From: Rotaria socialis
Lineage: Eukaryota > Rotifera > Eurotatoria > Philodinida > Philodinidae
DNA length: 64,000 nt
Direction: 5' to 3'
Assembly: GCA_905331475.1 (NCBI GenBank)
Contig: CAJNYU010002250.1
Span: 124,001-188,000, forward strand
The notes beneath the pieces were generated by a model. The model was not told the DNA's origin, did not search any database, and saw nothing but the letters and a program-made list of their open reading frames with translations. The position numbers and the translations under genes were made by a program. Below are positions 24,983 through 35,577 of the stretch, in pieces; within the stretch, counting starts at the first letter, position 1; the number at the start of each line of letters is the position of its first letter.

Positions 24983-26717
24983 AAAATTATACATTACAAT
25001 GATAGCGTATAAAAACTAAATTCTTTTTTTGTTTGTCATATCGAATTCCGTCCGGAATATGTATAATCTATTTCGTTTATTTTGTGTCATACTATTTTTG
25101 CTTCTTCAAGTCTTCGTATCTATCACTTATTGTATAAATAAAAGATGTTCTTTTGCTCTCTTGCGAGTATATTTAAAGAATAATAAAAATTTCTTGGTGA
25201 CAAAACACGTATCTACGCGGATCAAACTTTTATGAAAATTATTATTTTGACAAGCTTCTTTTTATTGTATCGATTATATTTGCTATTGTTTCATTTCTTG
25301 ATGTTTTGGGTATCACATAATCATTATATAATATCATTGTGCATGCAAATCAAACAAACAAGAAGCTAAAAATTCCGAAGCCTATGAGAATCTAGAGAAT
25401 TTTGATACTCGTACTTTTCTAAATGCTATGGAAAAACAAAGAATATTAAGATTTTAGAAATATTTTCACTCAAAAAACTTCGAATATTAGAGGAGAATCG
25501 ATACTCCATTTCATTAGATGTATATTATTATTATGAAACCCTAGAATAGGTTATGGAGGCGACATCAAGGCTTCGTCAAGGTTTTAGGGAACTTCCCTCC
25601 TCTCTAAAAATACTGAGGTGTATGGTTTTGATTGAGCTCGAATACAGCTTGCCGTTTTCTGTAGAGCAAACAAGTTGATTTCAGACTTCTATGAACAACT
25701 CATAAGAGAAAAATTCAATTTATTTTCAATAGAATAACGATAATAAATCAATAAATAATTGTATTACTTAAAACGGTTAGAATTGAAGTTAAGAACACTT
25801 TATTTTCTTATTTTAGAACAATTCAGTTGCTTTCTAAAAAAAACTATCCTTAAGATATACGATTATTAATTATCAAAATAAGATTCTTTTTTGTTTTGTT
25901 TTGAAAAGTATGATTTGAAAAAATACGTAGGACATAAATCATGGATTAACTTGTCAATCATTTGGCACAGAGATGATTAATTTCAGAGAGCATTAGAGTC
26001 AAATAGATGAATTTGTGAAATAGATATTAATTAAAATATAAAGCATTATTGATCGAGGCTTATTAATAATATTCATCAAAATTCGATTGTGAAGGTAAAT
26101 ATTTCTTTTTGTTTTTGATCATAGAACTAAACAATGTATTGAACAGAAGAGTATTATAAATCTCTCATAAATATCATAGATTTTATTTTCAACTTAAAAA
26201 AATATTTGCCATTGTAGAATTTGACTTTTGATTGAGACATGAGTAACTAATAGTGAAGTCATTTAAATATAATATAAAAGGATGCTTCAAAATAGATGAC
26301 TTATCCTTACAAATAATCTTTACGCGGATATAGATTGTTTCAGTTTGATGGTTTTTATATCAATTTACTGGATTACCTTTTACTTTTTTTGTTATCTAAA
26401 AATATGTTTGAGACTGATTCTTTTTTTAGAAAAATGTCAACAGTTTTAGCCAATTTGATTCATTAAATTTTTCTCATCTTCTAGTGCTGTTGTCATTAAC
26501 AAGCATGAATTTCACAGAATTTAAAGCACTCATGAACGTAATAATTAGTGATTATTTGAAGAAGAGTTCTTTTAACACAAAATCAAATTGGTATAAATAA
26601 ACAAAAAGTATAATAGTAAAATTTTGACTAAACAATTATATTGGAATGATTTAACCGTTGAACTATACAGAAAAATATATGCGTATATGTAAAAACAATT
26701 GTTCTTTGCTTTTTTCT
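24983..26717. other. Intergenic region between kinase and K2P genes (convergent)
   Basis: The two genes point towards each other, so this is a 3'-3' spacer. AT-rich, no gene seen. Confidence 0.6.
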
Positions 26718-26719
26718 TA

Positions 26720-26858
26720 GCTATGTTGTAGTGGAAATTAAAATTCAGTAGAATTTAAAATCCTACTAGTAGAAATTGAAATTTTAGTTTCTACTATAGG
26801 TAAAATTCAGTAGAATTTCAATTTCTACTAGTAGAATTTTAATTTCTACTGCGACAGC
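26720..26858. mobile_element. 139-bp MITE with TA target duplication
   Basis: An imperfect palindrome. The left end GCTATGTTGTAGTGGAAATT and the inverted right end GCTGTCGCAGTAGAAATT both run into AAAATTC. The centre has TTCTACTAGTAGAA-type palindromes. It is flanked by TA at 26718-26719 and 26859-26860. TA duplication and short inverted ends fit Tc1/mariner-like MITEs. Its right end overlaps the stop codon of the K2P gene, and the rest would lie in that gene's 3' UTR. Confidence 0.75.
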
Positions 26859-29800
26859 TATATTGAACTTCGTTTATGAATCTTATCTAATAAAAGAGTA
26901 GATCTGTGCAAACCACTATTGTTATCGATTGGAGATTTTCTTTGTAATGAATCAAGGATATCTTGTCGTAATGTTCTTGTAGGACTTATTTGAAGTTTAG
27001 CTAATGATTGTTTCGAATTAATTAATACAGTTTGTTGTTTACGTTTAAGTCGTTTTTTACATGACATTGGTACACATGATGCTATTGATGACTGAGCACG
27101 ACATGAACAAAGAGATAAAGTAACTGAACCATTATCTACTGTTATACGTCGAGGAGCATTTGTAGTAAAAAATGATGGAGTGTCTTCATCATCTTCTAAT
27201 GTAACGAGGCGGCCATTCGATGATATAACATCACCAATAACACGAACTTGTTGTCGACGTCGTTCTTCCATTTCATATCTTTCATGTTGGCAACGCTTAG
27301 TATTTGTTTCAACAAAACGTAAGATAAGCAAATTACCACTCGATGCAACTATAGTTAAACCAGTTAATATAAACATAATACAGAATAATATATATAACCA
27401 ACCAACAGTTTCATAATCAGTCTTTTGCATTGGAACTAAATCTCCAAAACCTATGAAATTAGATTTTGATATAAAAATAACAAGATAAAGCGACGTTAGC
27501 GTCGCCAACCCTCTACTGAAAGGATTTAGTCATGTAGAACGTAGCTATTCACAACTATCTAGCTAAGAGACCTCACAAATTTATAGCTTCGAAATGATTT
27601 TCATCGAAAAAACGATTGATAACCGAGCATAAATAGAAAACTTGCTTGGAAGTATCACCAAGAAAACGGCATTTAAGTACTACTTACTAATACTACATGC
27701 CAACATTGAAGCTTGATAACCGAGTGAAGAAAAAGACCCACTCAAGAGAGCTATGATCGAAATAACCCGTTTTAGTAAAGTAACAACTCAAATTGGTCTA
27801 TGGACTAGATATTTAACACGAATCTGCACGAGTAGATCAGAGATCAAATCAAACTAACGTTTTCTAACTCGATTTCGGTTAGTTTTGTCCACATTTTTGC
27901 TCAAACTCATGTGGGTTCACTTTATTTCCGTGCGCTTTCGGTCTCTAATGCATATATACACTCCCGGGGACAGGTTCGCCAATACAAAAATCGAACATTT
28001 ACATGTTTTGAATCAAACCCACTCGCAATCGGAAAAAACTCAACTGATTAAGATATTCGCAACAAATATAAATTTCAAATATTTCACACGAGTTGAGCAA
28101 TTATTTCACGACCTGTCTTCGGAAGAACTTCAAGATGTCTACTATTTGCGAAAATTGTTTCAACTTTTCTGATCGAGACAACGTGTAACTATTCTATAAG
28201 TCTGCAAGGCCTGTAGTCTTATAATCACAACAGATTTTTAACTGAGCGACTAGTCGTTCTTCGGCGCCCGTCCGGGAGTCACCCAGATCGAACATTCCGG
28301 TCACCGGATCCCGTAGGATACTCCAGGAAATATGCGGGAAAGTCACCATATCCTGCAGGAGAACACGGGAAATCGCTGGAACATGGAAGCAGTATTCCGG
28401 TCAAAAATACGCCCGGAGTTTTCCGGCGGATTCCTGCCAAATTCCAGTGCTTCCCGGCAGGAATTGATCCGAAATCACGGGGGAAAATCCGAAAATTTTC
28501 CAACCGGAATACTTCTTCCACAAAATCAGCGAAACCAACCGGAATCGACCGTTTCCCGGTCGGACTGTTCGACCTGTGGACTCACGACTAGTCGTTGCAA
28601 AATTGAGAATCACTTCCACCACAAGATGCCTATAGCCTATTCGTCATAATATCTCACATAAGCATACGATACATCTACCACGATAAACATCATCGAATGA
28701 AACCCTTAAAAAATTTCCCTACAAAGAATTCGGATCACGAAAATGCGACGATCTAAACAGCTGCTAATCCATTATAAACTTGCTTGAACTATGAAAGATC
28801 ATTAAGCATTCAATATTCAATCCAGCGACATCCTTTATCTTATTTGAACCAATTTTATTTATTTGTTTAGGATCATAACCAGTAATAACGTCGTTGTGCT
28901 ACTCCTAAATGCTTTCGAAATACCTCTCACTCGGCAGTTGCTAGTCACTTAGTTTTACTTTTTCAAAAGCTCATGTGCTTATTCTGTGCAACCCTCTATG
29001 TTTATTAAAACGATGAAAAAATGTTTTTGAAAAACTACACTTGAAATCTAATGAATCCGCCCCAAAAACTTTTGATCAAGCTTTATACAAAATCCTTTCT
29101 TCCTAAAAAAAAGTCACTCTCTCTCTCCGTAAAAAAAAGTAAAAAGCGAAACTTCCAAACCTGACCTCGGATTCGAGTTCTTCGACCACTAACACCTGTG
29201 GTCAAACTTTACAGCGAAGAACTATTTCCTCAAAAAAATTGAGGGTTAAAAATTTTTCAAAATTCTGACGCCGGATTCGAGTTGCTCGACCCCGAAAACC
29301 TTCGGTTAAACCTATCCCTAGAGATATTGTTTGAGGTTAGTTAAGTTTATTAGGGGTGGCACTTTACGTTAATTTAATATTAAGTGTTAAGTAAAACTAG
29401 TTAATTAACTCTCTTAATTAACTCAAATTAAAATCAACAGTCCACCCCTAAAGTTTATGCATTTGTTTCCTATTGGACGAACAAACATACGAACAAACAA
29501 ACGAACATACCAGCGAACGACATTAGCTCACTTTTCGTTTCGTATAACCCTTCTTTCAGTAGAGGGAAAAAAAGAAACAAAAAAGTCACATGACTACGTA
29601 CCTATTGTTGTTCTAAAAAGAAGAAAAAGAATTTGATAGATGAAATATAGTTTTAAACATAATACTAATGAATATATACTCAATATGTTAGTAAATTATA
29701 CCCAGAAGAAATACAAAGTGGTTCGTTTTGGAAATTTTTAGTATGAAAATATTCGTTTACATAATCATTTTCAGAGTAGTAAGATGTTGTTTCATCATGA

Positions 29801-31806
29801 CTTTGTATGCAGAAACTACATACATATTATTAATTAATACATTTGTTTTAAAATAATGCTTTGCTTTTAATGATCAGGTTCATGTGTTAGAAGCTTGTAG
29901 AATATATCTGTATGCTTCTACGAGACTAGGGAAATTCTTTTTAAAACAATGCTCTAGATGAATACCTTTATCAGTGAAAAACCAGCTAATAGAGCTTTAT
30001 GTATCTAGCAATTAGAATAATATGTTCATGCATAAGTTATTTGACGGATCCTTCAATAGAGAACTGCTTAACTTCGCTTTGTTTAATGCCTTTCATCATT
30101 CGATAGATCATTCTCTTTTTTTTTATGTCTTGCAAATAGGAACAACTACATTCGAACATTTCATCTGTTTGCATCGCTGTTAGGGGTATGACAGTTCAGT
30201 TTTAGTTCCTATCAAAAGAACTCTTCAGAGAGTTCCTTAGACCTGAGAACTGTTAATACTCCTAACTGTTGTTTAGATTAATCTTTATTTCGTTTTTTTC
30301 CTAATATAAATAGCAAACAGTTTGTCAAAAGCCGATACACAACTCTCACAAGCATAGCATCAATATCAGAAAACCTTGATATAATACTAGCTCTCATCCG
30401 TTTTTTCTTAATTCTTCATCTTAACTTGAGTGATTCCTATGGCTATTTGAAGCAATTTGTTGTTTAATAAAAGATAAATAAAATACCAGCCTTTATAGAA
30501 AATATTCAGTTATGATAAATTATTTCAAGAACTAACCAAATACGATGACTTTCAATATGTCTTTCTCGATAATTGATGAAAATAAAGAATTCTTTATATA
30601 ATACTGTTATAAGAACGTAATAATCTTATTTTTCTCTTGAATAATTATATTATTTTAAATATACATATACAATATTTTAAAAAATGGCGTGTATTCTATT
30701 TGAACGATGTATGAAATTTAACGAAGTATTTTTTGAGGATGAAAAGTTCTACATATCTAACATCTTTGCACCTGGTTTCTCAAAGTTAGTTGTCACAGGA
30801 AACTAATATTTATTATCTTATATACGTGTATTGTTATTCAAATAAGCATAAGTCGAGTAAATCTTAGAAATGACGTTCTTCCTTTTTCTCTATTGATTCA
30901 TTGTCTTATGCCAAAAGAATAACGCGAATCTCTGAATGGAATATTTATCTTATTCTATTTGGTTAATCTTAACTTAACTATAAGATGAACTGAGCAAATT
31001 CAACTGTGTCTGGACATAAATTCAAATTATTCATAGAGAGATGTCTATTTCCTTTTGTTTTCATCTATTGATTTTTGATAAATAATATGTTAAAAAGCAA
31101 AAACGATCAAGTCTACTGAAATGAAATTTCATTGTTTAAAATTACTTTTTATATCTGTTTTTGTTTCTTAATAATTAAATACTCACAATGTCAATAAACA
31201 ATAATAGAAAGCATCAAAATAACGCCAATTTTCACATTGATGAAAAACATACGACCCAATAGCAACTGTTAGAACAACTAATAAAGCTTCACATGTTAAT
31301 AATTCCATAGCTGTTATTTGTGGTTCTCTTCTTTTTTGAAATTTTCTTTTAATATATTTTAATACAAATCGTATCAATGAGTTCAATCGTTCACCCACAC
31401 TTTGTATCATAATAAGCCACATCGGTATACCAATTAGTGCATAGGCTATTGTAACAGCACGTCCAGCAAATGTATTCGGGATAGCATGACCATAACCAAT
31501 TAAAGCTAAAACCACGGTTACATAATAAAATGAACCAATAAACTTCCATTGTTTTTTACGATATCGTAACCGATATTCCACAACACGAGTAAGATTAATA
31601 AAATCTTGATCAGTTAAATTATGTTGCTGTTGAAATGAAGCAATGCGTGCTGTTAAGTTAGCATGACGTATGGATTCTTCTGTTGATTCAAGTTTATCGA
31701 ATATCGCTGCACCAATAACAAGATAAACAAGAATTGTTACAACATAAGCTAATGTACGATAGTTTTGTATGCGATGTGGTGCACTTGATTGTGGCGTTAG
31801 TAACAT
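26858..31806 (-). CDS. TASK-like two-pore-domain potassium channel, 407 aa
   Basis: A K2P leak channel of the plasma membrane. Exons on the minus strand: 31806-31187, an 11-nt microexon 29612-29602, and 27450-26858. The total is 1,224 nt, in frame throughout. TM1 is near residues 15-38 (LAYVVTILVYLVIGAAIFDK), followed by a cap with N-glycosylation sites (NLT). The first pore loop has LALIGYGHAIP, then TM2 and TM3. The second pore loop CLLTLTTIGFGDLVP is assembled from all three exons. TM4 is LYILFCIMFILTGLTIVA. ERLNSLIRF after TM2 and LTGLTI in TM4 point to the TASK branch. The C-terminus HKRSSI resembles the KRRSSV end of TASK-1/3 that binds 14-3-3 and masks a COPI signal. The first filter has Leu where nearly all K+ channels have Thr. 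Length is near TASK-1. Confidence 0.9.
28247..28594. repeat. GC-rich block bracketed by CGACTAGTCG palindromes
   Basis: The 10-bp palindrome CGACTAGTCG followed by TT stands at both ends. Just inside, AGATCGAACATTCCGGTC on the left resembles the inverted right side AGGTCGAACAGTCCGACC, so the ends are imperfect inverted repeats. The interior is full of TTCCGG, GGAAT and CCGGA words. It is non-coding and probably a small element nested in the larger intronic block. Confidence 0.55.
29351..29450. mobile_element. 100-bp hAT-type MITE
   Basis: The element runs from TAGGGGTGG to CCACCCCTA and is flanked on both sides by the 8-bp duplication AAGTTTAT (29343-29350 and 29451-29458). Perfect 8-bp duplication plus TAGGGGTG-type ends is the hAT pattern. 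The interior is AT-rich with TTAATTAA-like palindromes. Confidence 0.88.
29602..29612 (-). other. 11-nt microexon of the K2P channel
   Basis: On the minus strand the bases AACAACAATAG lie between a polypyrimidine acceptor (CTTCTTTTTAG) and a donor GTACGT. Exon 1 ends with a two-base TT and the last exon starts with GT TTT GGA GAT. Only an 11-nt insert of this kind restores Leu-Thr-Thr-Ile-Gly-Phe-Gly-Asp, the normal second K+ filter. The fit of phase, length and encoded residues is exact. Confidence 0.88.
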
Positions 31807-34664
31807 TAGGACCTGATGGTCTACAAAAAAACGACTAATTCATTAATAAATCTGTATTCATCTTGAATAAACAAAAAATGAAAATAATATGATACTTACG
31901 TATTTATGAAGAGAAATACTGCATGGTAAATGACTTATATCTATATTACATTAAATGTGATGAAAACTAACAGCAAAAACAAAGAAGAAGAAAAAAAGAA
32001 CTTCGCTACTATGTGACATTTGCCATCTCAAAGGAAAATTACCCTGTAGTGAATACAATGCAAAATTCAGCACCTGAAACTATTTCTTTTTTCCCTTTTC
32101 AATTCCATTAATCTATCTACCAAAACATCGAGTGGATCGATCAATAGTCAAAGGCAAGCAACTGTTTGTTCTGTCAATTGGAACAACTAACGTATCGCAT
32201 CGATAATCTTTATCGACCAATTGATAAAGAAGCACAAAAAAAATTAATCATTCTGATAAAAGCAAAAAAAGATCCAGGATTTCTCGAATCTAATTGTCAT
32301 GCATTTATGTTAGGCATGCTGGTGCATAATTTGGTGTTACCATGAATAAATAAATGCAACAAAGAGAAAAGAAGCTACTGTTCTGAATAAAAGATTTTTA
32401 ACCTAGCCATGCCGTTTTGTTTTCTTCATAGAAATAGTCGGATGTACTCCACAGCATATCAATGTGCATGTGAAACAGAAAGAATTTTGATGATGTTTGT
32501 CAACAAAATAAGAGCACAATAGTGTATGCTTCAAACATCACTAGTTGATTTCTTGTTTCTGACACACAGTCCTATTGAAAATCATATTTAATACTTATTT
32601 ATTATTAATACATTGCTATCCATGAATAATAATTTAACAAAAGAATGTTAGGCAGGAAAATAATATAATAAGGACAATTATACAATGGCGAAAAATAATT
32701 GAATATGAATTTGTGATATTTCTTATTTCAATAAAAAATTCTTTTTTTCAGAGGAAAGAATAGAAGAGAAATTTTCTCTTGATTTTAGAACTACCTGGAT
32801 ATTGTCGGATTCTTGTTGGTAGCTGATGCCCACTATGGCGACATTGTCATAAATGAATAAACACAGTATTCTAGTCTGAAATCTCCCTTCTCTTTTCTTA
32901 TGATTATTTCTTTATTCATCTACCTCAGTTATAGTACTCAGCTAATGAAGATTTATTAATTATTTATGCCCTTGCGACGCATTGCAAAACAAATCCTTAT
33001 AAAAGAAAAAAAAATACCTTAGGTCAAAATCACTTAATCAATCCATTTATCCTTAGTAGTCGATGAAACAGGAAAATAGAACAGTTGACATTATTACAAA
33101 TGGCATCAAATATAGACAAAAAAATATTTCTCACAATATCATAATTAAAATAATGAAATTCTAGTGAATTTCAACTTAAAGTACTACAGCAAAAAAAAAA
33201 GACATGAAATAAAAAAGTCTCGTGGATTATCTAGATAGTTATGAACATGTATGTGCTTATTATGTTCTTTTACTTTTGATATACTCATTATTTGTCTTTA
33301 TCTTGCATGTCCTATTAAGTCACATTAGATCATGATGAAAAGAACGACGTTTATTGCTATTTCCCTTATATATCTCTATTCCATACGCCTAATAAAGCAC
33401 ACACTAACTAAAGCACTTGCATATGAACGAAGATGACATCAAAAATCCTGTTTCTTTTCAATAAACATGCAATAATGACAAACATTGAAAAGAAGAGTTA
33501 AGAAAAAGAAAAGGATTTCACTGTCTATCTATTATTATTTTATTTAAATCTTCTTAAAACTTGTAAAGTATCGCGCCTTTTTATATCTATTTTCATATGT
33601 CATGATTAATAAAAGAAAGAAGTTAGTATAAGAAAAAGAGAAGAAAATTATTTCTAAGAGAATAGACTGATAAAAAAAATAGAATAACGACAAACATAGA
33701 ACGTGCTTGTTCGACTAATTGGTTCCTTTCCGCCTTGTCAAACACGATTGTCATCGTTTAACTATGAAATTGATGATCTCAAGTCACTGATACCAAATGA
33801 GATCGATGGGCAAAAGACGTATACAAATAGATTAATACATCAAGAATCATGTTTATTTACTGATATGCATATGTAGATTATCTTTTTTGCTATCTGCATT
33901 TTGTATTTCATCGATGGGTCAGATTTCACTCGGATTTTCTATGTTGCTGTTTAAGTTTTTGACAAACGATAAACCGGGCTATCAGAATAACACATATGAA
34001 AACAATTTGAAAATGACAAGATATATGCTTTCGTTGCTTCAGTAGGCACAAATTTTTCTTGATTTTTCTATTTGGAAATTGCCTTGTTGCTTATCGTTTT
34101 AGTCACAGAAAACAAAAGAAATAAGAGAGAATAATACAAGCCTTTTCCGAATATTTTTGGTCTACTATAATACTTTAATATATAAAAGATTATTTAAAAG
34201 AAAACTCTGCTTGATTATATCAATGATTATTTTAATGGAAAGTGAAAAACAAGTAAACCAACTGTAAAGAGTCAGAATAAATAGTTATGCAATTATAGAA
34301 AAATGTAATAAATGAAAGCTCAGGATTCTACCATAAATTCAACTCTAATTCTCTTGATGTATTTATATTGTACAGACGAAAGTATTCTTTTTCAGATTCA
34401 ACTGATATCATTTTAAATCTAAAACAACACACGGTACACATCATTCATAATCATAATGCAAGCATGAATTGTTAATTATATATCAATCAAATCTCGAAAC
34501 TATCTTCTTATGTGTAGTCGAGTTCTCTCTAAATAAAGATCTCTTATTTATTTCGTTCAATGAATAATTAGTTGTGTCTGCCTATTCGATCGCCACCACT
34601 ACCAACAACAACAACAACAACAACAATGGTTGGAGCCAGGTCTTCGATCGATGAAGATTTCATT
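31807..34664. other. Upstream region of the K2P gene
   Basis: AT-rich. The proximal part should hold the K2P promoter and 5' UTR. One coding-like fragment (32148-32345) is listed separately. A CAACAACAACAA run lies near 34606-34623. Nothing else was recognised. Confidence 0.55.
32148..32345 (+). pseudogene. Isolated coding-like fragment, 65 codons
   Basis: An open frame without a start codon reads NCLFCQLEQLTYRIDNLY, RPIDKEAQKKLIILIKAKK and DPGFLESNCHAFMLGMLVHN, then stops. It is rich in Lys, Asp and Leu in a way random AT-rich DNA is not, and an AAAG acceptor-like site lies near its start. No neighbouring exons were found. Probably a gene relic; the family is unknown. Confidence 0.35.
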
Positions 34665-34675
34665 TGATGGTTCAA

Positions 34676-35055
34676 TCAGTGTGAAGCTAGCACGACGGAG
34701 CTAGCGCGATGAAACAGAGATTCAACTATAAGTCTTCTCAGAAGTATTGCCGGCCCATAAAAACCAGACCATTCGATGCAGAATTTAATTCTGGATCGGA
34801 TGGTGATACTTTTATTTCCCGACAATACTGAGGAAGAAATTTTACCTACACCTTTGTTTTCTTCTAAATAGGACAAGAAAAACCAGATAGAATTTTCTCA
34901 AAGTATTGCTGGAGAATGAAAGTATCACCATCCGATCCGGAATTAAATTCTGCATCGAACGGTCTGGTTTTTATGGGCCGGCAATACTTCTGAGAAGACT
35001 TATAGTTGAATCTCTGTTTCATCGTGCTAGCTCCATCGTGCTAGCTTCACACTGA
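34676..35055. mobile_element. 380-bp hairpin element with 11-bp target duplication (MULE-like)
   Basis: Perfect terminal inverted repeat TCAGTGTGAAGCTAGCACGA extends into arms of about 155 bp that differ at only a few sites. Beyond that the arms match loosely up to the centre near 34865. The 11-bp sequence TGATGGTTCAA flanks both ends (34665-34675 and 35056-35066). Duplications of 9-11 bp with long inverted arms are typical of Mutator-like elements. The GCTAGC motif is repeated within each tip. There is no transposase. An open frame inside is only the arm read through. Confidence 0.9.
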
Positions 35056-35577
35056 TGATGGTTCAACGATTCATGAATATTGTCGTACAAACCAAAGTTT
35101 ATAAATGAATGTTTAATTGGTTTTGACATTTGCGATTTAGTTATACAAATATTCAGTAATTTACCAGTCAAGGTTTTTTGTTCAGATCAAAAAAATATTC
35201 AAAATTATTAATGCACAACACACAAGTAGCATGTCTTTTAGTCTTGTTTCAAAAATAGATTATCTTATATAATAATTGAAATATATTTATAGATGCTTTA
35301 TCTCCTTTGTTTCGGTTGATAGATTGTTGTCTAGAACAATGTGCGTGATAGAAAATAAATAATGACAGCTTTCCTTTTTTTTCTACTTCTTTTAGTTTTG
35401 AATTTAATATTCACTAGTACTTATTTTACCGAATAAAACTCCTTGGAAAATTCTATTACATCGCCGCTGGTACTCCAGAAGAAATAAATAGATTTTCTCT
35501 TTTTACAAGAAAAAAAAAATATACGATAGTATATAATAATGACAACATAATTTTACAAAGATAAATAAATATAACAC

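Larger units (their letters stand above)
27509..29566. mobile_element. 2.06-kb inserted block in the K2P intron
   Basis: CCCTCTACTGAAAG at 27509 is repeated inverted at 29553-29566. The block between them fills the intron from 27451 to 29601 except for about 93 bases, which is the usual intron size in this window. It is more GC-rich than its surroundings, has no transposase, and carries a hAT MITE and a GC-rich hairpin block. A 47-bp sequence with GGATTCGAGTT occurs twice, near 29161 and 29266. No clear target duplication was found (AA on both sides at most), so the superfamily is open. A 95-codon open frame at 27885-28172 matches nothing I know. Confidence 0.55.

Noticed and set aside
27885-28172. 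95-codon plus-strand frame
   Set aside because: It is inside the intronic inserted block, with no recognised similarity; noted in the element entry only.
28332-28649. Open frames on both strands in the GC-rich block
   Set aside because: They come from repeated TTCCGG-type words; lack of stops reflects the GC content.
34676-34876. 66-codon minus-strand frame
   Set aside because: It lies wholly inside one arm of the hairpin element.
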